Positions 45,901-55,915 of a DNA stretch of 64,000 nucleotides are shown here, piece by piece. The notes below the pieces were generated by a model that searched no databases, was not told the origin of the DNA, and was given only the letters and a program-made list of their open reading frames with translations. Position 1 is the stretch's first letter; each line of letters starts with the position of its first letter. A program made the position numbers and the translations under genes. The DNA comes from Bordetella parapertussis (GTDB lineage Bacteria > Pseudomonadota > Gammaproteobacteria > Burkholderiales > Casimicrobiaceae): the NCBI GenBank assembly GCA_943331295.2, contig CALQLA020000018.1, positions 1 through 64,000 of the forward strand, read 5' to 3'.

Positions 45901-48752
45901 TTCCACTCCAGCAGCCGGCGGCGGGTGACGACAAGCCGGCCGACGGTGCGCAGGATCGCATCGAGGCAGTAGAAGGTCTCGTACGGCAGGAAGGCGAGCG
46001 CCAGCAGCGCCTGGCCGGCGCACCGCCGCGCGCCGCGCAGCACGGCGACGAGGTGCAGCTTGAGCGGGACCTCGGCCGGAACGTCGACCAGGTCGGCGAG
46101 CGTCGCGATGATGGCGGGAATGAGCAGGGTGCCGATGACGATCGCGGTCCAGAAGCTGCCGGGCCGGAAGACCGTCCATCCGAGCAGCAGCAGCGACGTG
46201 TATGCAACGGGGACGAGGCTGCGGCGCAGGTTGTCGAACAGCTTCCACTGCGACAGCATCGACAGCGGATTGAGCTCGCCGCGGCCGGCTTCTCCCTGCA
46301 CCCGCCGCCCGAGCCAACCGGCCAGCTGCCAGTCACCGCGGATCCAGCGCCGCCGGCGAGCCACGTCGGCGCTGTAGCGCGCCGGGATCTCCTCGTAGAG
46401 ATGGGCGTCGGAAAGGAGGCCGGCGCGGGCGTAGCAGCCTTCGAGCAGGTCGTGGCTGAGGATGCGGTTGGCCGGAAAGCGGCCTTTCAGAACGCGCTCG
46501 ACCGCGTCGACGTCGTAGATGCCCTTGCCGATGAACGAGCCCTCGCCGAACACGTCCTGGTACACGTCGGAAACCGTGCGCGTGTACGGGTCGATGCCGG
46601 TGTCGCCGCCGTACAGTCGCGCGTACAGCGAGCGGTTGGTGCCGGGCAGGCTCACGGAAACGCGCGGTTGCAATATGCCGTAGCCCGATGTGACCACTTC
46701 CCGGCTTGTGTTGCGGCCGGGCTCGTCGAAACGGGGGGTGTTGAGCGGATGGGCCATCGCGCCGACGAACTGCCGTGCCGCGTCGCGCGGCAACGCGGTG
46801 TCCGTGTCCAGCGTGATGACGTACTTGACCTCCCCGAGGACCGCCGTGGCCCCGACGATCAGGGAAAAGTCGTCGTGGGGGCCGTTGCGCAGCAGCGAGT
46901 TCAGCTCCGAGAGCTTGCCCCGCTTGCGCTCGAAGCCCATCCACAGGCCCGCATCCGCATTCCAGCGCCGGCGGCGGTGGAAGAGATAGAACACGCTGCC
47001 GTCGCCGGGGCCGCCTTCGGTGCTGTCGGACGGCGCGTACTTGAGGTTGAGTTCCGCGATCCGCGCCTCGGCGAGGCGCAGCATCGGCGCATCCTCGGGC
47101 AGCGTCTCCTGCGGCGCGTCGCTGAAGTCGGTCAGCAGGCCGAAGTGCAGCTGCGGATCGCGATTCGCGAGGAAGCGGACTTCGAGCGCGTCGATCAGGG
47201 CATCGACGTTGTGCGTGCTGGTGAGCATCGTCGGGATCACCACCAGCGTGCGCAGCGGCGCCGGAATTCCCCGGGCGAAATCCATTCTCGGCAGCGAGCG
47301 CGGCGGCACCAGCAGCGCGGCGATCCAGTTGACGAGCGTCACCGCCGCCTGGCTCGATACGAGCAGCATCAGCGCGAGGCTCGCCACGACGACGGCGGCG
47401 GAGGTCCCGCCGTGAAGGGCGTGCGCCGCGAGGCCCGCGGTGACGAGGCCGGTGATGGCGCCGATTCCGCCCAGGTAGATGGCCAGCGGAAACCGCCTTG
47501 CGGCGTTCGCCAGCAACGCGAAGGGCGTCGCGTTGACCCCGGCGGCGGACTCGAGCCCCGGCAGGCCGTTCCCGATCAGGTGGAAGCCGACGTGCGCGGC
47601 ACGGTCGTCGTTGCCGCCCGCGTCGGCGCTCGCCTGCGCAAGCCGGATCGCGGCCCCGGCGACGTCGGTCTCCGCCTTGCCGCTCTCCTTGGCGATGCGC
47701 TCAACGGCGTGCCGGTAGCAGTCGCGGGTACCGAAATCCATCGCGCTGTAGACGCCCTCGGGGTCCTGCCTCAGGATCGCCTCGACGGCGCTCCGCTTCT
47801 CGACGAATTCGCGCCACTCGATCGCGTTGAGCGAACGGAGGCTGGCGATGCTGTTGCTGACCGAGACCTGCGCCGCCGCCTGCTGCTGGTTCTCGGCCTG
47901 CACCAGCTGCTCGATCGTCTGGTGCGTGTCGGCGAGCTGCTGCTCGATCCACGTCAGCGCGAGGGCAAGCGCCGCGCTCTGCCCCTGCAGTCGGCGCGCG
48001 AGCTCGGCCACGAACGAACTGCGCATCGGCGGCACCGACCGGGCCATGTCGGCAATGACGAGGATCAGGCACTTCGGGTCGCGCTCGGCCGTCTCCATCA
48101 TCCGGTCGGCCCATTCATTGGCGACGTCGCGGTCGGCGCGGCCGGACGTGACGCGCACGGCCACGCGGCGAAGGTTCTCGATCAGCGCGAGGCGCAGCAT
48201 GATCGGGATGGCCCACAGCTCCCCGAGCTTCAGTACCGTAACGGTCTGGTAGGCGGCCACGAACCGGTTGAGGGTGTCGGCGTCGATGCGACCGTCGCCG
48301 TGGGAGATGGTTTCCAGCGCGATGTCGTAGACGCGCGGCAGCCCGGCGGACGGGCCGAGGGCCAGACGCGGCAACTCCCGGCTGTAGCCTCGCGGCAGGT
48401 GTCGCTTCGCCGTGGCGATCTGTTCTTCGACCAGGTGGAAGTTGTCGAGCAGCCACTCGCCGGCCGGGCTGATGCGGTGGTTCGCCGAGACCGCAGCCGT
48501 CAACTGCCGGCACGATTCGGTGAGGATGGCCTCGTTGGCGGCCAGCCGGGGCAGCAATTGGTCGCGGACCTTGTGCGTGGTCAGCCGGTGCGCTGCTGCG
48601 AGTGTCCTGCCGTAGCGCTCCATCTGGTCGGCGCTCAGCAGGTCCGCGCGGAGCGGCGGGTCCATATCGGAGGGCCGCGCCGTCAGGAACCGCGCGCGAA
48701 AGGTCGCCCGGAGGAGGTCCAGCCGCTGGAAGCCGTAAGTCAGGAACGTCAT
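39939..48752 (-). CDS. Cyclic beta-glucan synthase (GT84 plus GH94), NdvB/ChvB-like
   Basis: This 2937-residue inner-membrane protein has an N-terminal region of about 400 residues with a coiled segment, transmembrane helices near 415-480, a GT84 glycosyltransferase with ITLDTDTALPRDAARQF (near residue 645), further transmembrane helices near 840-1010, a glucoamylase-like domain, and tandem glycoside-phosphorylase-type domains ending in a GH94 module with GSGDWNDGMNLVG (near 2602). NdvB/ChvB proteins (about 2830 residues) polymerise UDP-glucose into beta-1,2-glucan and cyclise it by phosphorolysis; the product goes to the periplasm. The start has GAGG six bases upstream. The gene fills 8.8 kb without interruption. 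Confidence 0.9.
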   Translation of the reverse strand: MTFLTYGFQRLDLLRATFRARFLTARPSDMDPPLRADLLSADQMERYGRTLAAAHRLTTHKVRDQLLPRLAANEAILTESCRQLTAAVSANHRISPAGEWLLDNFHLVEEQIATAKRHLPRGYSRELPRLALGPSAGLPRVYDIALETISHGDGRIDADTLNRFVAAYQTVTVLKLGELWAIPIMLRLALIENLRRVAVRVTSGRADRDVANEWADRMMETAERDPKCLILVIADMARSVPPMRSSFVAELARRLQGQSAALALALTWIEQQLADTHQTIEQLVQAENQQQAAAQVSVSNSIASLRSLNAIEWREFVEKRSAVEAILRQDPEGVYSAMDFGTRDCYRHAVERIAKESGKAETDVAGAAIRLAQASADAGGNDDRAAHVGFHLIGNGLPGLESAAGVNATPFALLANAARRFPLAIYLGGIGAITGLVTAGLAAHALHGGTSAAVVVASLALMLLVSSQAAVTLVNWIAALLVPPRSLPRMDFARGIPAPLRTLVVIPTMLTSTHNVDALIDALEVRFLANRDPQLHFGLLTDFSDAPQETLPEDAPMLRLAEARIAELNLKYAPSDSTEGGPGDGSVFYLFHRRRRWNADAGLWMGFERKRGKLSELNSLLRNGPHDDFSLIVGATAVLGEVKYVITLDTDTALPRDAARQFVGAMAHPLNTPRFDEPGRNTSREVVTSGYGILQPRVSVSLPGTNRSLYARLYGGDTGIDPYTRTVSDVYQDVFGEGSFIGKGIYDVDAVERVLKGRFPANRILSHDLLEGCYARAGLLSDAHLYEEIPARYSADVARRRRWIRGDWQLAGWLGRRVQGEAGRGELNPLSMLSQWKLFDNLRRSLVPVAYTSLLLLGWTVFRPGSFWTAIVIGTLLIPAIIATLADLVDVPAEVPLKLHLVAVLRGARRCAGQALLALAFLPYETFYCLDAILRTVGRLVVTRRRLLEWNPSSEVDRAMEHGDHASLSAAYRAMWVAPAIAGIAWTGLCLVDAMALAIATPVLLLWAASPAIAWWISRPIPRQDEGISAGQVRFLRELARRTWAYFETYVGPDDNWLPPDNMQEHPAFRVAHRTSPTNMGMALLANLAAHDFGYCSTGTVVARTENALRTMDSLERYRGHFYNWYDTGTCRPLAPHYVSTVDSGNLVGHLLTLRPGLLALIDAPVLNPEWRAGLADTFRVLAEALAKDPPAAAMATVMAQFESALLLAASPAGAPAGLAEAWTHAERLAVRAGGVAAAVAAAHPGTADDAGFWAVALARQCDEWRDELLLLAPWLALRLQADVAATLPGARGIPSLRELAAALPPRPAAPDDTVAGGAGEAADPLAALVAAGAEGAAARMAALEALALHATAYTTLDYDFLYDKVRRQLVIGCNISDKRCDTAYYDLLASEARLCNFVAIAQGKLPQESWFALGRLLTSAGGEPVLLSWSGSMFEYLMPLLVMPTYPNTLLDQTYRSAVARQIDYGRQRRVPWGMSESGYNTTDVNLNYQYRAFGVPGLGLKRGLGEDLVVAPYASALALMVAPEAACHNLKRLAGAGLAGRLGLHEAIDYTPSRQRRGETSAVVRSYMAHHQSMSLLALAYALLGRPMQKRFEAEPQLQATLLLLQERIPRATWFHPLAADVSGARVIGTGPEMPVRTFKTPDTALPEVQLLSNGRYHVMVTHAGGGSSRWKDLAMTRWREDATSDNWGTFCYLREPASGKYWSTAFQPTLTQPDHYEAIFSEGRAEFRRRDADFDTHTEIVVSPEDDIEVRRVRVTNRSRAARTIEITSYAEIVLAPAAADALHPAFSNLFVQTELLEARRAIVCTRRPRSHAEQVPWMFHVLTVHGAHAPGISFETDRMRFIGRGGSVAAPAAMTVPGPLSGTQGAVLDPIAAIRHRLVIAPGATATVDMVSGMAETREAVLVLVDKYQDPRLADRVFELTWTHSQVVLRQLNATEADSQLYGQLAGAVIYANASLRAPASVLVRNRRGQSGLWGYAISGDLPIVLLQIGDAANIEIVRQLVQAHAYWRLKGLVVDLVIWNEEHNGYRQKLQEQIVGLIAAGVESQVVDRPGGIFVRQAEQISPEDRILFQSVARAIIADRLGTLSEQLDRRVPVAARMPQFVPTRTYRPKAEAPPGPAATGLTLFNGTGGFAADGREYVIAPPAGEPTPVPWANVLANAQFGTVVSESGLGYTWSGNAQMFRLTPWHNDSVGESSGEAMYVRDEETGHFWSPTSLVCGGAAPQRARHGFGYSVFERTEDGIHTELTLFCALDAPVKFFSLQVSNHSGRARRLSVTGYVEWVLGDLRAKSAMHVTTEIDARTGAVFARNPFNGDFADHIAFFDVDDTVRSVTGDRTEFLGRNGTLRNPAALRSRCLSGRTGAALDPCAAIQVPLELLDGQERGIVFRLGAGRDAAAAGMLAQRFRGAIATSAALQAVVGYWTHTLSAVQVATPDPALNVLANGWLVYQTLACRMWGRSGYYQSGGAFGFRDQLQDAMALVHCEPGLVRAHIVRCAGRQFIEGDVQHWWHPPSGRGVRTHCSDDYLWLPLATCRYVRSTGDHSVLDEAAASLEGRPVNAGEDSYYDLPARSDDSASVYEHCRRAILHGLRFGAQGLPLMGSGDWNDGMNLVGIGGKGESVWLAFFLCHVLREFAPLARRRDDPAFADRCEESARQLARHIEASAWDGDWYRRAWFDDGTPLGSSSNAECSIDSVAQSWSVLSGSADGPRSRQAMAALHARLVHADTGLVQLLDPPFDNSGLDPGYIRGYVPGVRENGGQYTHAAVWAAMAFAALGDNTRAWELTAMINPANHARTPEAVATYKVEPYAVAADIYARAPHAGRGGWTWYTGSAGWMYRLITESVLGLTLEADRLRIAPCMPPHWESFSLRYRFLDAWYDIAVRRIRVDGDAAPDSVTVTVDGTQQADNVAMLAGDGQSHRIDVNVETRRPPEAAV

Positions 48753-48870
48753 TGATGCCTCAGCGTCACGGAGTGCGCGGTTGAGGTGATGTTGCGCTGC
48801 AGCGTGACCGACGGTCTGTTCGACAGCGTACGGAGCCCCTGCGGCCCGGGCATCGGCCTACGGTGCCCGT

Positions 48871-49092
48871 TTGCTGCGCCGTGATACGTGCGCTGCCATA
48901 CAGACCCACATGCTTGGCTGGCGACGGGAGGACGTCACCGAATCCGCCAGCGAACTGAAGCGGCGCGGCCCGATCACCTGCGTGCGGGGAAAGATCGCGA
49001 TCCTCGACGCGCGCGGGCTGAAGGCCGCGTCCGGCTCCTGCTGCCAGATCGTGAAGACGGTGTACGACCGCGCGCAGGCGCCATCCCGCTGA
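48871..49092 (+). pseudogene. Crp/Fnr-family regulator remnant (C-terminal wing only)
   Basis: About 60 residues match the end of a Crp/Fnr regulator: MLGWRREDVTESASELKRRG (recognition helix and wing), ITCVRGKIAILDARGL, then a Cys-containing helix ending IVKTVYDRAQAPS. The cNMP-binding domain and most of the helix-turn-helix are absent, and no ribosome-binding site precedes the fragment. A full gene would need about 450 further bases, which the glucan-synthase region does not offer. The 118 bases before it and the 199 after it contain no other recognisable gene. Confidence 0.65.
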
Positions 49093-49291
49093 CCGGCCGT
49101 GTCGTCCGCTGCCGGTACGACGCGTCGAACTGCAGGCGGCGCGAGAGCAACCGTCATTTCATCGCGGCCGCGCATGGCTTATGCTTTGGATTCCCGGCCT
49201 TGCACCGAGGGCGGCTGCGCGGACACGAGGGGATCATTCTGGAAGCCATTGCGATGCTGGGGTCCGGCCCGGCGCCAACGGCGCGTCACCG

Positions 49292-49759
49292 ATGACGGCG
49301 GGCGATCCACGCTCGCATCGCACCGGCAGCGTGCTGGTGGCGATCCAGTTCGTACTGATCGCGGTGCTGGTCGCGATCGGGGGCCCCGCGTTCCTGGCAC
49401 GCCAGGCGCCGGCGGGTGCATGGGGGCTGGCGGCAGCGGGTATCGGCATCTTCCTGTGGGCGCTCTGGAGCAACCGGCCCGGCAACTTCAACATCCACCC
49501 GGCGCCCCGCGCGGGGGGCGCGCTGGTGGAGCGCGGGCCCTATCGCTGGGTCCGCCATCCGATGTACACGGCGGTCATCGCGTGCGGCCTCGCCTTCGCC
49601 TGGGCCGGTGCGTCGCTATGGGGTTGGCTCGGCGTCGCAGCGCTCGTCGCCGTGCTCGCCGCCAAGGCGCGGTTGGAGGAACGCTGGATGCTGCTCGCGC
49701 ATCCGGAGTACGCAGCGTACCGAACCCGTACCGGGCGCTTCCTGCCCGGGCTGCTCTGA
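49292..49759 (+). CDS. Isoprenylcysteine carboxyl methyltransferase (ICMT)-family protein
   Basis: This 155-residue membrane protein has four hydrophobic helices and the ICMT/PEMT signature GGALVERGPYRWVRHPMY, followed by KARLEERWMLLAHPEYAAYR, which bind S-adenosylmethionine at the membrane face. Bacterial members methylate lipids or unknown carboxyl groups. I chose the ATG at 49292; upstream sequence to 49181 is not conserved. It is about 100 bases upstream of the hybrid kinase gene on the same strand. The substrate is unknown. Confidence 0.85.
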   Translation: MTAGDPRSHRTGSVLVAIQFVLIAVLVAIGGPAFLARQAPAGAWGLAAAGIGIFLWALWSNRPGNFNIHPAPRAGGALVERGPYRWVRHPMYTAVIACGLAFAWAGASLWGWLGVAALVAVLAAKARLEERWMLLAHPEYAAYRTRTGRFLPGLL

Positions 49760-49857
49760 CGGCCGCGCTGCCGTCGGGAAGTCCGGGCGCCGCCGGGGGC
49801 CGAAGCCGCGTGATTTCTTGACGCTGGACAATTCCCGGGCAGCCCCGGTGTGCCAGA

Positions 49858-52800
49858 ATGCCCGCGACCACAATGTCCAACTCGCAACCCCGCCTTGCCG
49901 TGCCTGCGCTCGTTTCCCGGGTGCCTTATGTCTCGCTGGTCGCGATCGTTGCGATTCTCGTGCTGACGCTGGCGACGTTCGCGATCGTCAACGAGCGCAG
50001 GCGCGTGTACGCCGAAGCGCTCGGCGCCGCGACGGGGGCCGCGATGCTGCTCGGCCATGCGGTCACCGAGGTTTTCAGTTCGGTGGACCATACGGTGCAG
50101 ACGGTCGTCAATCACGTCGAGGCGGATCTGGGCCGAGGCGCGATCGATGCCTCCGGCCTCGAGGCCCTGCTCGTCCAGCAGGCGGGGCTGGTGCCGGAGG
50201 TGGAATACGTGCGCGTGCTCGACGCGGCCGGCGTCATCCGGTACAGCAGCACGCCGCTGCCGCCGGAACCGGTGAGCCTGGCCGACCGGGATCTCTTCCT
50301 GACGCTGCGCGATCGCCCCGTCGCGGGTGCGGTCGTCAGCGGGCCGATCGTCGGCCGGCTGTCGGGGCAGACCGTCATCGTGCTCGCCCGCCGTCTCGTC
50401 GGGCCCGGTGGTGAATTTGCCGGCGTTGCCTTCGCGAGCACGGGCACCAACCGGTTCCAGCAGGTATTCGAGGGCTTCGACAGCGGCCCGGCCGGTGCCG
50501 TCGCGCTGCGCACCCTCGACCTGTCGCTGGTGTTCCAGCTTCCGCAAGCCCGGGACGGCACGCGCGACGACGAACAGCAGGCCAGCGTCCGAGCACTGTT
50601 CGATGCGCATCCGGAAGGACATTTCACGGCGACGTCGCCGGTCGACGGGATCGAGCGACTGTATGCGTTCCGCAAGCTGGAGCGCTACCCGTTCTACGTG
50701 TCCAACGGCCGCGCGATCGACTCGGTGATGCGCGAATGGCGGCGCAACACGTTCGTCACGCTGAACATGGCGCTGCTGATCATCCTGACGACGGCGGTGG
50801 CGGCGTGGCGCACCTACCGCGCGTCGCGCCTGCGCGCGGACGCCGAGGGCGCGCTGGCCGAGAGCGAGCAGCGCCTCGCCTACGCGATCGACGCCACGAC
50901 CGACGGCGTCTGGGACTGGCGGATCGACCAGGGGCGCGCCGTCTGCAGCGCCGCCTATTTCCGCATGCTGGGCTATGCGCCGGGAGACTTCCTCGAGACG
51001 CCGGAGAGCCACTGGATTCCGTTGCTGCATCCCGACGAGCGGGAGCGCGTGCTCGCGTCCGTTCGCGCGGCGCTGGAGTCGCCCGGTCACTACGACGTGG
51101 AATTCCGGATGCGGGCCGCCGACGGCAGCTATCGCTGGATCCGGAGCCGCGGCAAGGTCGTCGAGCGCGACGCCCGCGGCCGGCCCACGCGGGCGGTCGG
51201 CACCCACACGGACATCACGAAGCGCAAGGAGCTGGAGCTGGCCCTCACCGCCGCGAACCTGGAGCAGCGCGCGATCGTCGACGCGGCGACCCTCGGCATC
51301 ATGCTGCTCATGGATCGACGCGTGGTCCGCTGCAACCGGCGCGGCGAGGAACTCCTGGGCTACGGGCCGGGCGAGCTCGACGGGCAATCCACCCGCCTGT
51401 GGCATCCCGGCGACGAGTCGTACCGCGACGGTGCCGACGACGACTACGCGCGCATCCGGGCGGGGGAGATCGTGCGTCGCGAACGCGAACTGGTCCGCAA
51501 GGACGGGACCAGGATCTGGGTCCGCGGCATACGGTGCGCGATCGAACCGGGCGAACTGGCGAAGGGCGTACTGTGCATCCTCGAGGACATCACCGCCGAG
51601 CGCGAGGCGCGGGAGACGCTGCGGGCGGCGATGGAGTCGGCCGAGGCCGCCACGCGGGCGAAGTCCGATTTCCTCGCCAACATGAGCCACGAGATCCGCA
51701 CGCCGATGAACGCGATCATCGGCATGACGCACCTCGCGCTGAAGACGGAGCTCACCCCCCGGCAGCGCGATTACCTGAAGAAGATCCACGGCGCCAGCCA
51801 GCATCTGCTGAGCATCGTCAACGACATCCTGGACCTGGCGCGGGTGGAGTCCGGCAATCTCACCATCGAGCAGGTCGATTTCAACCTCGAACGCGTGATC
51901 GAGCGCGTCGCCGGGCAGTTCACCGACCAAGTGTCCGCGAAGGGACTCGACCTCGTCGTCGACGTTTCCCCCGACGTGCCGCACTGGCTGGTCGGCGACC
52001 CGATGCGGGTGGAGCAGATCCTGCTCAACTACCTGTCGAACGCCGTGAAGTTCACCTATCGCGGCGAGCTCCGCATCCTGGCGTCCGTGGACGCGCGCAC
52101 CGATGTCGACGCGATCGTCCGCCTCGCGGTCCGCGACACGGGCATCGGCCTCTCGGTCGAACAGGCGGACAAGCTGTTCCGGGAGTTCCAGCAGGGCGAC
52201 AGTTCCATCACCCGCCCCTACGGCGGCACGGGGCTGGGCCTCGTCATCGCCAAGCGCCTCGCCGCGCGGATGGGCGGCGACGTCGGGGTCGAAAGCGAGC
52301 CGGGAAAGGGCAGCACATTCTGGGTGACGCTTCGCCTTGGCGTCGGCCGCGACACCACCCGGTACCTGCTGCCGCGGCCCGACCTGCGCGGATGCCGGGT
52401 GCTGGTCGCCGACGGCAGCGCATCGGCGCGGGCCGTCTTGTGCGAGATGCTCGCCGGCATGACATTCAAGGTCGACGAGGCCGGGTCGGGCGCCGCTGCG
52501 ACGGAGTTCGTGCGCCGCGCAGCCGGTCGCGGGAACCCCTATGCGATCGTGTACGTCGACTGGAAGCTGCCGGACATGAGCGGCATCGAGGCGGGCCGGA
52601 AGATCCGCGGGCTCGACATCACGCCCCCGCCGCACGTCGTGCTGGTCGCCGCCTGCAGCGAGGGCGACCTGCCGGCGGATGCGCTGGCGACCGGCATCGA
52701 CATGGTCCTGAGCAAGCCGGTTCTGCCGTCACACCTGTTCGACACGGCAATGGGGCTCCTCGGCGGCAATCGGCAGGACGCCCGTGCATCGGGCGGACCG

Positions 52801-53868
52801 GAGACCGCGGAGCACCCGCTGTTGGCGCGAATCCGCGGCGCCCGGATCCTGCTCGTCGAGGACAACGAGCTCAACCAGGAAGTGGCCCTGGCGCTGCTCG
52901 CAGACGCGGGATTCGCGGTCGAGGTTGCCGGGAACGGCGCTGTCGCCCTGGACAAGGTCCGCGGGGCGGCCTTCGACCTCGTGCTGATGGACCTGCAGAT
53001 GCCGGTCATGGACGGACTCGAGGCGACGGCGGCGATCCGCGCGTTGCCGGGGGCCGCGGCATTGCCGATCGTGGCGATGACGGCGAACGTGATGGCGAGC
53101 GAACGCGACCGCTGCCGGGCCGTCGGCATGAACGATTTCGTCGCAAAGCCGATCGACCCGCGCGAACTGTGGGCGGTGCTGAACCGCTGGATCGAGACGC
53201 CGGTCGCGGTTGCGGACGGCGCACTGCCCCCGCAGGTGGTACCCCAGGCGCCAAGCGCTTCTGCGGCCGTCGTGCTGCCGGACGCCGTGCCGGGGATCAA
53301 CCTCGCCGGCGGCCTGCACAGCGTTTTCGGGAATGCCGCCCTCTACGTCTCGCTGCTGCACAAGTTCGCCGGCGGGTATCGCGGCGCGGCGGCGGACATC
53401 CGTGCCTCGCTCGCGCGCGCCGACTGGCCTGCTGCCGGACGGCTCGCGCACACGACCAAGGGCCTGGCGGGGACGCTTGGCGCGGCAGAGCTGCAGTCGG
53501 CGGCGCGAACGCTCGAGGAAGCGATCGCGCGACGGCAACCCGAGGCAGCGCTTGCGGCGGGCGTCGCCGCATTCGAAACGGCGCTCGGTCGCGTCGTCGA
53601 GGGAATCGATGCAGCGCTTCCTTCGGCTCCGGCGGTCGCGCCGGCATCCGCCGTGGATTGGGTGCGCGTTCGCGCCGTCGTCGACGACCTCGTCGCGTTG
53701 CTCGACGCGGACGACATGCGTGCCGTCGGACTGTTCGAGGCCAACGCCTCCCTGTTGTACGGCGCGATTCCGGCGGTGGCGCCGGCCATCGCTGCAGCAC
53801 TCAGGGATTTCGATTTCGCCGCGGCGCGCGACAGGCTCGCCGCCGCGCGCGCGGTCGCCGGCAACTAG
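49858..53868 (+). CDS. Hybrid sensor histidine kinase with two receivers and Hpt domain
   Basis: This 1336-residue kinase has a transmembrane helix (about 20-45), a periplasmic Cache-like sensor (about 60-290), a second helix (about 302-322), two PAS domains (about 335-455 and 465-580), HisKA ([12 protein letters not shown] near 610), HATPase ([18 protein letters not shown] near 795), two receivers (the first with [11 protein letters not shown], the second with [10 protein letters not shown] and [12 protein letters not shown]) and a C-terminal Hpt helix ([15 protein letters not shown]). It is a complete phosphorelay in one chain, resembling BarA-type kinases. The phosphoacceptor for the Hpt is unknown; the convergent HD-GYP response regulator is a candidate. 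An ATG at 49873 is an alternative start. Confidence 0.92.
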   Translation: MPATTMSNSQPRLAVPALVSRVPYVSLVAIVAILVLTLATFAIVNERRRVYAEALGAATGAAMLLGHAVTEVFSSVDHTVQTVVNHVEADLGRGAIDASGLEALLVQQAGLVPEVEYVRVLDAAGVIRYSSTPLPPEPVSLADRDLFLTLRDRPVAGAVVSGPIVGRLSGQTVIVLARRLVGPGGEFAGVAFASTGTNRFQQVFEGFDSGPAGAVALRTLDLSLVFQLPQARDGTRDDEQQASVRALFDAHPEGHFTATSPVDGIERLYAFRKLERYPFYVSNGRAIDSVMREWRRNTFVTLNMALLIILTTAVAAWRTYRASRLRADAEGALAESEQRLAYAIDATTDGVWDWRIDQGRAVCSAAYFRMLGYAPGDFLETPESHWIPLLHPDERERVLASVRAALESPGHYDVEFRMRAADGSYRWIRSRGKVVERDARGRPTRAVGTHTDITKRKELELALTAANLEQRAIVDAATLGIMLLMDRRVVRCNRRGEELLGYGPGELDGQSTRLWHPGDESYRDGADDDYARIRAGEIVRRERELVRKDGTRIWVRGIRCAIEPGELAKGVLCILEDITAEREARETLRAAMESAEAATRAKSDFLANMSHEIRTPMNAIIGMTHLALKTELTPRQRDYLKKIHGASQHLLSIVNDILDLARVESGNLTIEQVDFNLERVIERVAGQFTDQVSAKGLDLVVDVSPDVPHWLVGDPMRVEQILLNYLSNAVKFTYRGELRILASVDARTDVDAIVRLAVRDTGIGLSVEQADKLFREFQQGDSSITRPYGGTGLGLVIAKRLAARMGGDVGVESEPGKGSTFWVTLRLGVGRDTTRYLLPRPDLRGCRVLVADGSASARAVLCEMLAGMTFKVDEAGSGAAATEFVRRAAGRGNPYAIVYVDWKLPDMSGIEAGRKIRGLDITPPPHVVLVAACSEGDLPADALATGIDMVLSKPVLPSHLFDTAMGLLGGNRQDARASGGPETAEHPLLARIRGARILLVEDNELNQEVALALLADAGFAVEVAGNGAVALDKVRGAAFDLVLMDLQMPVMDGLEATAAIRALPGAAALPIVAMTANVMASERDRCRAVGMNDFVAKPIDPRELWAVLNRWIETPVAVADGALPPQVVPQAPSASAAVVLPDAVPGINLAGGLHSVFGNAALYVSLLHKFAGGYRGAAADIRASLARADWPAAGRLAHTTKGLAGTLGAAELQSAARTLEEAIARRQPEAALAAGVAAFETALGRVVEGIDAALPSAPAVAPASAVDWVRVRAVVDDLVALLDADDMRAVGLFEANASLLYGAIPAVAPAIAAALRDFDFAAARDRLAAARAVAGN

Positions 53869-53904
53869 CGTCGGCCCGCGGCGGAGCCGCCCGCCGGGCG
53901 CGGG

Positions 53905-55029
<1,125 letters not shown>

Positions 55030-55114
55030 GATGCTCCGTAGCCCCCTGGCGTGCGCGATCGATCCTGTGATCATAGCAGACGCAACGGCGCGGGCGGGCG
55101 CCGGTCGCGACCCG

Positions 55115-55882
55115 TCAGAAGGCGTAGAAATAGCCGAGATACGTCGACACGCGATTCGTCTCCGCGGCGTTGCGCGTCCCCTTGCCGGCCGAAAACAGCA
55201 ACTGGCTGTGCTCGTCGAGCACGTAGTAGCCGCCGGCGTTGAAACCGGTGCTGGCCGACTGGCCATCTGTCTGGGCCGAGGTGCGGAAGACCTCGGCGCC
55301 GAGGATCCATCGGGGCGAAAACTGGTACTGCACCTGCCCGCCGACGAACGTGTAGTCGCGGTTGCCGGCGCCGCCCGTGATCGCGTAGCCGGCACCGAAG
55401 TTGGCCTGCAGGTGGCCCCAGTTCTTCTGGACCGCGAAGCCGAGGAGCCCGGCCGGACTGCCGAGGCCGAGGCCGCGGTCGGCGTTGCCGGTCGCGAAAT
55501 CGAACTGCGCATCCAGCGCGACCATCGGCGCCGATTCGGTTTCGTCGAGGATGCGGAATTTCGCGCTGATCTCGGTGGCCCCGATGCCGCGTCGCGTGCT
55601 CCCGCCGGACGGCGTGCTGAACGCGGCCTGCACCGCCAGGTCGAACTCGACGCCGTCGAATGCGCCGTAGTGCACCTCGAGGCCGGGCAGCGTGCCGGCG
55701 CGGCCGTCGGCGGCGAGCGTCTGCGTGTAGTATCCGACCAGCTCGACCTTGTCCCGTCCGACGACGACGGGGTCGAAGGTCCGGAACGGCGGGCCGGCCA
55801 CGGCACTCGCGGGGACGCACAGGGCGAGCAGCAGCGTCAGCGGCAGGAGGCGTGGTCGCGTCGTCGTCAGGTCGTGTGTCAT
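55115..55882 (-). CDS. Outer-membrane beta-barrel protein
   Basis: This 255-residue protein has a signal peptide (about 1-36, ending SAVAG) and alternating-residue strands with aromatic girdles (QNWGHLQANFGAGYAITG-type pattern, QVQYQFSPRWILGAEVF), ending in YLGYFYAF, a C-terminal phenylalanine recognised by the BAM complex. It resembles small transporter-like outer-membrane proteins of unknown function (MetA-pathway or OMP_b-brl type). The start is only 33 bases from that of the divergent binding protein, so promoters must overlap the coding ends or the starts need revision. Confidence 0.75.
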   Translation of the reverse strand: MTHDLTTTRPRLLPLTLLLALCVPASAVAGPPFRTFDPVVVGRDKVELVGYYTQTLAADGRAGTLPGLEVHYGAFDGVEFDLAVQAAFSTPSGGSTRRGIGATEISAKFRILDETESAPMVALDAQFDFATGNADRGLGLGSPAGLLGFAVQKNWGHLQANFGAGYAITGGAGNRDYTFVGGQVQYQFSPRWILGAEVFRTSAQTDGQSASTGFNAGGYYVLDEHSQLLFSAGKGTRNAAETNRVSTYLGYFYAF

Positions 55883-55915
55883 GGCGGGTAGGATTCTATC
55901 TCGAGAGGGGGAGCG

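Noticed and set aside
39735..48755. A 3006-residue plus-strand protein
   Set aside because: Exactly opposite a clear NdvB/ChvB-type synthase and without domain-like sequence; kept only as a codon-usage observation.
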